A stretch of DNA of 64,000 nucleotides from NCBI RefSeq assembly GCF_014904815.1, contig NZ_JACZFR010000011.1, positions 1 to 64,000 of the forward strand. Reading direction: 5' to 3'. Under the pieces are notes generated by a model. That model was given only the letters and a program-made list of their open reading frames with translations, had not been told where the DNA came from and ran no database searches. The stretch is from Microbulbifer taiwanensis. Its GTDB lineage: Bacteria > Pseudomonadota > Gammaproteobacteria > Pseudomonadales > Cellvibrionaceae. The translations under genes were made by a program, and so were the position numbers. This document shows, piece after piece, positions 57,214 to 64,000 of this stretch; the stretch's first letter is position 1; each line of letters begins with the position of its first letter.

Positions 57214-58524
57214 TCAGCCGGAAGGAATGGTAAGCGTCTGGCCAACACGGATTACCGAGCTGCCGATACCATTGGCTCTTTTCAATTCGGAAACGGGCAC
57301 ATTGTACCGCGCGGCTATGCCGGATAGGGTGTCGCCGCGAGCGATGGTGTGGCGGCGCTCGACCCGGTTGCGGTTGGCGGCCAGCCAGCTACCCACCGGC
57401 GGGCGGCTGTTGAAGTGCGCCACTATACCGTCGCTGAGCTTTTGTGCCAGTTTGCGCTGGAAGTTGGGATCGCGCAGGCGTTTGGCCTCGTAGGGATTGG
57501 TGATAAACCCGGTCTCAACCAGGATCGACGGCACGTCCGGCGAGCGCAGCACTGCAAAGTTGGCCTGCTCCACTTGTTTCTTGTGCAGATGGGTAAAGCT
57601 GCCGATAGAGGCCAGCACGCTGGCACCAATATCCAGGCTGGCGTTCATGGTGGCGGTCATCGACAGATCCAGCAGCACGCCGGCCAGGGTATCGTCCTTG
57701 TCGCCGAGGTTCAGGCTGCCGGCACCACCGATCAGGTCGGATTCGTTCTCCCGTTGGGCCAGGAAACGCGCCGTCTCACTGGTAGCGCCACGGGAGGACA
57801 CTGCGTAGACACCGGCACCGCGAGCGCTTTTCTTGTGGAAGGCATCCGCGTGAATGGAGACGAAGAGATCCGCGCGCATCTGGCGCCCCTTCTCCACTCT
57901 CTGCCGGTGTGGAATATAGTAGTCGCCGCTGCGCACCAGTTTGGCAGAAAAGCCGCGCCTGCTGTCGATCGCCTTGTGCAGCGCCTTGCTGATCGCCAGT
58001 ACCACGTCTTTCTCACGCAAGCCGCCGGGGCCCAGAGCGCCGGGATCCTCGCCGCCGTGACCGGCGTCGATTGCGATGACGATATCCCGCTCACTGCCGA
58101 CCTGCTGCAGGGTCTTTTCCTCGTTGACCACTTTGTCGTAGAGATCGATCACCAGGCGATCGGGAAGATCGCCGTGGCGGCGCAGGGAGAAACTGCGCGG
58201 CTTTGCCTGCCGCTTCAGATCCAGTACCACGCGCAGGTTTTTCTTGTCCTGGCGGCCGTGGCGCACTCGATCAATGGGAGTATCGTCCAGCTCCAGCTGG
58301 TCGAACTGCGCCGCCAGCCGGGTGTCCGCCACATCGATCACCACCCGGTGCGGGTCGCTCAGGGTAAACAGCTTGTGCTCTGCCGGCCCGCTGAGATCGA
58401 ACACCAGACGCGTGTGGTCCGGGGCGCGCCACAGGCGCACGCCCTCCACTTCCGCCGCCTGTGTCGGCAGGGCCAGCATTAACATGGCCACAAGGCCGAG
58501 TAATCGCTGCCAGACTGAATTCAT
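57214..58524 (-). CDS. amiB: N-acetylmuramoyl-L-alanine amidase with AMIN and LysM domains (AmiB/AmiC type)
   Basis: The product is 436 aa with a signal peptide (LLGLVAMLMLALPTQAA). An AMIN domain (about 25-125) comes first, then Amidase_3 (about 145-370) with zinc ligands in IDAGHGGEDPGALG, FVSIHADAF and the catalytic Glu in ILVETGFITNP, and one LysM repeat at the end (HTIARGDTLSGIAARYNV). It splits septal peptidoglycan during cell separation. Confidence 0.95.
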   Translation of the reverse strand: MNSVWQRLLGLVAMLMLALPTQAAEVEGVRLWRAPDHTRLVFDLSGPAEHKLFTLSDPHRVVIDVADTRLAAQFDQLELDDTPIDRVRHGRQDKKNLRVVLDLKRQAKPRSFSLRRHGDLPDRLVIDLYDKVVNEEKTLQQVGSERDIVIAIDAGHGGEDPGALGPGGLREKDVVLAISKALHKAIDSRRGFSAKLVRSGDYYIPHRQRVEKGRQMRADLFVSIHADAFHKKSARGAGVYAVSSRGATSETARFLAQRENESDLIGGAGSLNLGDKDDTLAGVLLDLSMTATMNASLDIGASVLASIGSFTHLHKKQVEQANFAVLRSPDVPSILVETGFITNPYEAKRLRDPNFQRKLAQKLSDGIVAHFNSRPPVGSWLAANRNRVERRHTIARGDTLSGIAARYNVPVSELKRANGIGSSVIRVGQTLTIPSG

Positions 58525-58585
58525 TCTTGCTCTACCCTGTCGGTTATTTTTCGCCGCGCTTCCCTGCTAATCTAGACAATATTCT

Positions 58586-59064
58586 TTACAGCAGATTCTG
58601 CAGCGCTTTCAGTACTGCTTCGCCATTACCCGAGTGTGCGGCCAACCGCAGTTGTCGACCGCTGTCCGGCACTTCCAGTTCCAGCTCCAGGTCCGGTTCC
58701 GGCAGCACGCCGGTGCCGCGCTCGGGCCACTCCACCAGGCTCAGGCTCCGGGGGGCGAAGTAATCCCGCACCCCCATAAATTCCAGCTCCTCCGCATCGC
58801 CCAGGCGATAGAGATCGAAGTGGAAGACTCTCTGCGGCCCCAGCTCGTAGGGTTCCACCAGGGTGTAAGTGGGGCTCTTTACTGCGCCCCGATGTCCGAA
58901 GGCGCGCAGCACACCGCGGCAGAAGGTGGTCTTGCCGGCGCCCAACTGGCCGTGCAGGAAGAGCGTCAGGCCGCTCTGCATGCCGGCGACCAGGCAGGCG
59001 CGGCCGAGGGACTCGCCGGCAGCGACGGTAGCGGCTTCGTCTGCCAGGGACAGTTTCAATTCCA

Positions 59065-59065
<1 letters not shown>
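58586..59065 (-). CDS. tsaE: tRNA threonylcarbamoyladenosine biosynthesis ATPase TsaE
   Basis: The product is 159 aa with P-loop GQLGAGKTTFCRGVL, KSPTYTLVEPY, FHFDLYRL and VEWPERG, all diagnostic. It works with TsaB and TsaD to make t6A37 in tRNA. Its ATG overlaps the stop of nnr (TGATG). Confidence 0.95.
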
Positions 59066-60546
<1,481 letters not shown>

Positions 60547-60701
60547 TCGGCTCCCGCAATTGAGTTCAAGAATTGGTGATCAAAATTTAATCTGTGGCAG
60601 AATAGGCGATTGAGTCGCTGTCACACCCACCAGAATGACAGCAAAGTATACCGCCCCGGGCGCACAAATTGCTTGCGACCGGCACCGAGCCGTTAGCCTC
60701 C

Positions 60702-61811
60702 ATGACCGAAACACTGCTCGCCGACCTCGCTGCCCTGATCAAGATCTGGGGCCGCGAACTGGGCTTCCAACAGATCGGGATTACCGACTGCCAACTGCAG
60801 GCGCACGGCGAGCGCCTCCGCGCATGGCTGGATGCCGGCTATAACGGTGATATGGAGTGGATGGGCGCCCACGGCGACAAGCGCTGGCGCCCGGAGCTGC
60901 TGCAGCCCGGCACGCTGCGCGCCATCAGTGCGCGCCTCGACTATCTCCCCCCGGACACCCAGCCAGTGCGGGTACTGAAGGATGCCGGCAAGGCCTATGT
61001 CTCACGCTATGCCAACGGGCGCGACTACCACAAACTGATCCGCAAGCGGCTCGCACAGCTGGCGCAGAAGATCGATGCCTGGTGCGATGAACACGGCCTG
61101 GAGTCCTCCGGCCGCGCCTTTACCGACAGCGCCCCGGTGATGGAGCGCGCCCTGGCGGAAAAGGCCGGTCTCGGCTGGATCGGCAAGAATTGTATGGTGA
61201 TCAATGCCAATGCCGGCTCCTGGTTCTTCCTCGGCGAGATCTACACCAACCTGGCATTGCCGCTGGACCAGAGCGAGGAGAAAAACCAGTGCGGCGACTG
61301 CAGCGCCTGCCTGAAGGTCTGCCCCACCGACGCCTTCGTCGGCCCCTACCAGCTGGACGCGCGCCGCTGCATCTCCTACCTGACCATCGAGAACAAGGGC
61401 CCCATTCCCGAGGAGTTCCGCGAGCCGATGGGCAACCGGGTATTTGGCTGCGACGACTGCCAGATCATCTGTCCCTGGAACAAGTTCGCCAAGCCCACCA
61501 CAGAAGAGGATTTCCACCCGCGCCACGGACTGGACGACGGCGATCTGCTGACGCTGTTCGGCTGGAGCGAGGCCGAGTTCCTGCACAGGACCCAGGGCTC
61601 GGCAATACGGCGCATCGGCTACGAGCGCTGGCAGCGGAACCTGGCGGTGGCACTGGGGAATGCGGAATCTTCCGCAGAAATTGTCGCCGCACTGGAGAGC
61701 GCCCTGCCCGGGGCTACGCCGCTGGTGGCAGAGCATATCGATTGGGCGCTGGCGAGATTGCGCAGTGGCCGTAAACGCAAACGCAAGATCAGGAAAGTGG
61801 CCGGTCGTTAG
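60702..61811 (+). CDS. queG: Epoxyqueuosine reductase QueG
   Basis: The product is 369 aa. The N-terminal cobalamin-binding domain leads to two 4Fe-4S motifs, CGDCSACLKVCPTDAF near 210 and GCDDCQIICPWNKF near 260, and ends with a HEAT-like region and a basic tail. It makes the last step to queuosine in tRNA. The ATG at 60702 is chosen; an in-frame TTG at 60669 is less likely. It diverges from nnr across 155 bp in which I could not define promoters. Confidence 0.96.
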   Translation: MTETLLADLAALIKIWGRELGFQQIGITDCQLQAHGERLRAWLDAGYNGDMEWMGAHGDKRWRPELLQPGTLRAISARLDYLPPDTQPVRVLKDAGKAYVSRYANGRDYHKLIRKRLAQLAQKIDAWCDEHGLESSGRAFTDSAPVMERALAEKAGLGWIGKNCMVINANAGSWFFLGEIYTNLALPLDQSEEKNQCGDCSACLKVCPTDAFVGPYQLDARRCISYLTIENKGPIPEEFREPMGNRVFGCDDCQIICPWNKFAKPTTEEDFHPRHGLDDGDLLTLFGWSEAEFLHRTQGSAIRRIGYERWQRNLAVALGNAESSAEIVAALESALPGATPLVAEHIDWALARLRSGRKRKRKIRKVAGR

Positions 61812-61852
61812 TGGTCAGTGGCCGGAGAGCGCCCATCCCCAGTCCTCAACAA

Positions 61853-62392
61853 TCACAGCCGGAAGAAATGCTCCCGGTAGTGTTTCAACTCCTCGATGGA
61901 ATCGCGGATATCGTCCAGGGCCAGGTGATTGCTCTGCTTCTTCACCCCCTCGAGCACATCCGGCCGCCAGCGCCGCGCCAGCTCCTTGACCGAGCTGACA
62001 TCCAGGTTGCGGTAGTGGAAGTAGGCTTCCAGCTGCGGCATATACCTGACCAGGAAGCGGCGGTCCTGGCCGATGGAGTTGCCGCACATGGGCGAGGCGC
62101 CCTCGGGTACCCAGTGGCGCAGGAACTCGATAGTCTCCCGCTCCGCGTCCCGCTCGGATATCGTCGATTCCTTGACCCGCGCCACCAGCCCGGAACCGCC
62201 GTGCTGCTCGGTGTTCCAGTCGTCCATCGCATTCAGCAGTGCATCGCCCTGGTGCACCGCCATCACCGGGCCCTCGGCGAGAATATTCAACTTCGAATCG
62301 GTCACTATGGTGGCGATCTCGATAATGCGCTCTTTTTCCGGATCCAGACCGGTCATTTCCAGGTCGATCCAGATCAGGTTGTTCTGATCCAC
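61853..62392 (-). CDS. orn: Oligoribonuclease Orn
   Basis: The product is 179 aa, a DEDDh exonuclease: [45 protein letters not shown] and the late [14 protein letters not shown]. It degrades dinucleotides, including pGpG. The start is GTG at 62392 with AAGGAG seven bases upstream. Confidence 0.97.
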   Translation of the reverse strand: MDQNNLIWIDLEMTGLDPEKERIIEIATIVTDSKLNILAEGPVMAVHQGDALLNAMDDWNTEQHGGSGLVARVKESTISERDAERETIEFLRHWVPEGASPMCGNSIGQDRRFLVRYMPQLEAYFHYRNLDVSSVKELARRWRPDVLEGVKKQSNHLALDDIRDSIEELKHYREHFFRL

Positions 62393-62480
62393 TGCGGGTC
62401 TCCTTATGCTTTGGGGCAAATTACCGCATTGGGCAATGGTTGCAAGCTATAATCCGCCGCGAAACGCCCACGAGACCCGA

Positions 62481-63515
62481 ATGAGCAAACGCAAACTGAA
62501 CCGGCGCCAGCAGTGGCGAATCGACAAGATCCAGAAAGAGCGCGAGGAGCGCGCGCAGAAGCGTGCGCAGTGCGCCGAGCAGGCGCTGGAGGAGGGGCAC
62601 CTGGGACCGGAACAGACGGGCCTGGTGATCGCCAACTATGGCACTCAGGTGCTGATTGAAAGCGAGGTCGATCCCGAACTGCGCCAGCGCTGCCACCTGC
62701 GCGCCAATATCGAAACGCTGGTGACCGGCGACCGGGTGGCCTGGAGCCCGGCGGTCGGCGAGAGCAGCGGCGGCTACGGCGTCGTGGGCGCGCGCCTTGA
62801 GCGCCACTCGGAACTGCAGCGGCCGGACCGCTACGGCGACCTCAAGACAGTGGCCGCCAATATCGATCGTATAGTGATCGTCATCGCCCCCTATCCGGAA
62901 CCCTTCGCCAACGCGATAGACCGCTACCTGGTGGCCGCGGAGACCACCGGTATACACCCGCTTCTGCTGCTGAACAAGATTGACCTGATCGACGACGGCA
63001 ATCGCGAGGCACTGGACGAGCTGCTCGCTCCCTACCCGGATCTCGGCTACGAAGTGCTGCAGCTGTCCACCAAGACCGGCGACGGACTGCCGCAACTACT
63101 GGAAACCCTGTCGCAAGGCAAAAGCGTCTTCGTCGGCCAGTCCGGCGTCGGCAAGTCGTCGCTGGTCAACGCCCTGCTGCCGTCCGCCGGCGCGCGCACC
63201 GGCGCCCTGTCGGAAGCGACCATGAAGGGCACCCACACCACCACCGCGGCGGAACTCTTCCACCTGCCGAGCGGCGGCGATCTGATAGACTCCCCCGGCA
63301 TTCGCGAATTCGGCCTCTGGCATATGGACGAGCAATCGCTGCTGGAGGGCTTCGTGGAATTCCGCCCCTTTGTCGGCCACTGTCGCTTCCGCGACTGTCG
63401 CCACCAGGGCGAACCCGGCTGCGCCATCCTCGAAGCGCTGGAGCGCGGTGATATCAGCGAGCGGCGCATGAACAGCTTCCTGCACCTGCGCAACAGCCTG
63501 GAATCGGAGAATTGA
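62481..63515 (+). CDS. rsgA: Small ribosomal subunit maturation GTPase RsgA
   Basis: The product is 344 aa. A basic N-terminal tail ([17 protein letters not shown]) and OB-fold precede the circularly permuted G domain with LLNKIDLI, then [15 protein letters not shown] and DSPGIREF. A zinc knuckle [16 protein letters not shown] follows. It checks late 30S assembly. It diverges from orn. Confidence 0.97.
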   Translation: MSKRKLNRRQQWRIDKIQKEREERAQKRAQCAEQALEEGHLGPEQTGLVIANYGTQVLIESEVDPELRQRCHLRANIETLVTGDRVAWSPAVGESSGGYGVVGARLERHSELQRPDRYGDLKTVAANIDRIVIVIAPYPEPFANAIDRYLVAAETTGIHPLLLLNKIDLIDDGNREALDELLAPYPDLGYEVLQLSTKTGDGLPQLLETLSQGKSVFVGQSGVGKSSLVNALLPSAGARTGALSEATMKGTHTTTAAELFHLPSGGDLIDSPGIREFGLWHMDEQSLLEGFVEFRPFVGHCRFRDCRHQGEPGCAILEALERGDISERRMNSFLHLRNSLESEN

Positions 63516-63517
63516 AT

Positions 63518-64000
63518 TTGGACCTGATCATAGAACCGGAAGAACTCGCCGCACAGCTGGAGCGCGAAGAACTGTTGATCGTCGATCTCAGCTCGCCGCA
63601 GAATTACCAGAGCGGCCATATCCCCGGAGCCCTGCACCTGCCATTTCAGGCGCTGATGGCCGGCACACCGCCGGCACCGGGCAAATTGCCGAGCGCTGGG
63701 CGACTGACCCAGGTGTTCCGCGCCATAGGCCTGCGCCCCGAACACCATGTGGTCGCCTGCGACGACGAGGGCGGCGGCTGGGCCGGGCGCTTCCTGTGGA
63801 CCCTGGAAGTGATTGGCCACAGAACTTACAGCTATCTGAATGGCGGTATGCACGCCTGGCGCGGTGCGGGACTGCCATTGTCCACCGAACCGGCGGAGCC
63901 GGTGTCCAGCGCAATCGAGATATCCATCGACTCAGCCCCGGTGATGGAAGCGGATGAGATTCAGCAACACCTGGGCGAGGAAGACTTTCTCGTCTGGGAC
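63518..64000 (+). CDS. Rhodanese-like sulfurtransferase (N-terminal part, runs off window)
   Basis: 161 codons are visible from a TTG start at 63518, two bases after rsgA. The first rhodanese domain is complete: LLIVDLSSPQNYQSGHIPGALHLP, then VACDDEGGGWAGRFLW and LNGGMHAWRGAGLPL. A second domain is beginning (MEADEIQQHLGEEDFLVWD) when the window ends, which suggests the two-domain SseA type. The order next to rsgA and orn matches Pseudomonas. Confidence 0.88.
   Translation, partial: MDLIIEPEELAAQLEREELLIVDLSSPQNYQSGHIPGALHLPFQALMAGTPPAPGKLPSAGRLTQVFRAIGLRPEHHVVACDDEGGGWAGRFLWTLEVIGHRTYSYLNGGMHAWRGAGLPLSTEPAEPVSSAIEISIDSAPVMEADEIQQHLGEEDFLVWD

Noticed and set aside
61655-61685. Second copy of the miaA heptamer repeat inside queG
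   Set aside because: A single AATGCGGAAT followed by TTCCGC is present, too short to distinguish from coding sequence.

Overview
The window looks like part of the chromosome of a marine gammaproteobacterium of the Cellvibrionales/Pseudomonadales type, possibly close to Microbulbifer. This is inferred from the roughly 60 % GC composition and from the conserved right-hand gene order rsgA, orn, queG, nnr, tsaE, amiB, mutL, miaA, hfq, hflX, hflK, hflC, hisZ, purA, which is the Pseudomonas-type arrangement. No rRNA, tRNA or CRISPR array was seen.

Left end (1-4640, minus strand): a two-partner secretion pair. The POTRA/beta-barrel transporter (tpsB) lies upstream of the start of a very large filamentous-haemagglutinin-type exoprotein (tpsA) that runs off the window.

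Centre (about 4.7-42.3 kb): one complete type VI secretion locus. All 13 core functions are present: TssA, B, C, E, F, G, H (ClpV), J, K, L, M, Hcp and VgrG. The phospho-control set is also present: a PpkA-type kinase fused to a formylglycine-enzyme-like domain, a PppA phosphatase, an Fha protein and TagF. The structural genes form one long minus-strand array (38.1 to 14.2 kb) in the order RAYT-like gene, TssB-TssC fusion, fha, tssJ, tssK, tssL, tssM, tagF, DcrB-like, tssA, tssB, tssC, tssC2, tssE, a 57-codon ORF, tssF, tssG, clpV. Between the kinase and clpV sits a plus-strand effector module: hcp, vgrG, an adaptor-like gene, PAAR, a putative immunity gene, a class 3 lipase and a polytopic membrane protein. 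Its distal part is visibly more AT-rich than the surroundings. On the right flank pppA and a toxin-less RHS gene read away from the structural array.

The most unusual part is the head of the T6SS array. Its first gene is a REP-associated transposase (RAYT) homologue whose catalytic HUH motif has become M-V-Q. It has an AT-hook-like tail and its last codons carry the ribosome binding site of the next gene. That next gene is an apparent TssB-TssC fusion lacking the TssC C-terminal region. A strong sigma-70-like promoter in front of the RAYT gene is bracketed by a perfect 8-bp inverted repeat whose arms are 42 bp apart. I propose that this former transposase is now a DNA-binding regulator of the secretion locus. 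A second novelty is the 57-codon ORF that overlaps both tssE and tssF by the usual coupling overlaps.

Right part (42.3-64 kb): housekeeping genes. These are an M14-type deacylase, an MltB-like transglycosylase, a haemolysin III family membrane protein, a RecQ-type helicase, and then the purA-to-tsaE/nnr superoperon on the minus strand, followed by queG (+), orn (-), rsgA (+) and a rhodanese cut by the window end. Several palindromic repeats are scattered through the window. One is a heptamer-repeat hairpin inserted in frame in the 5' end of miaA.
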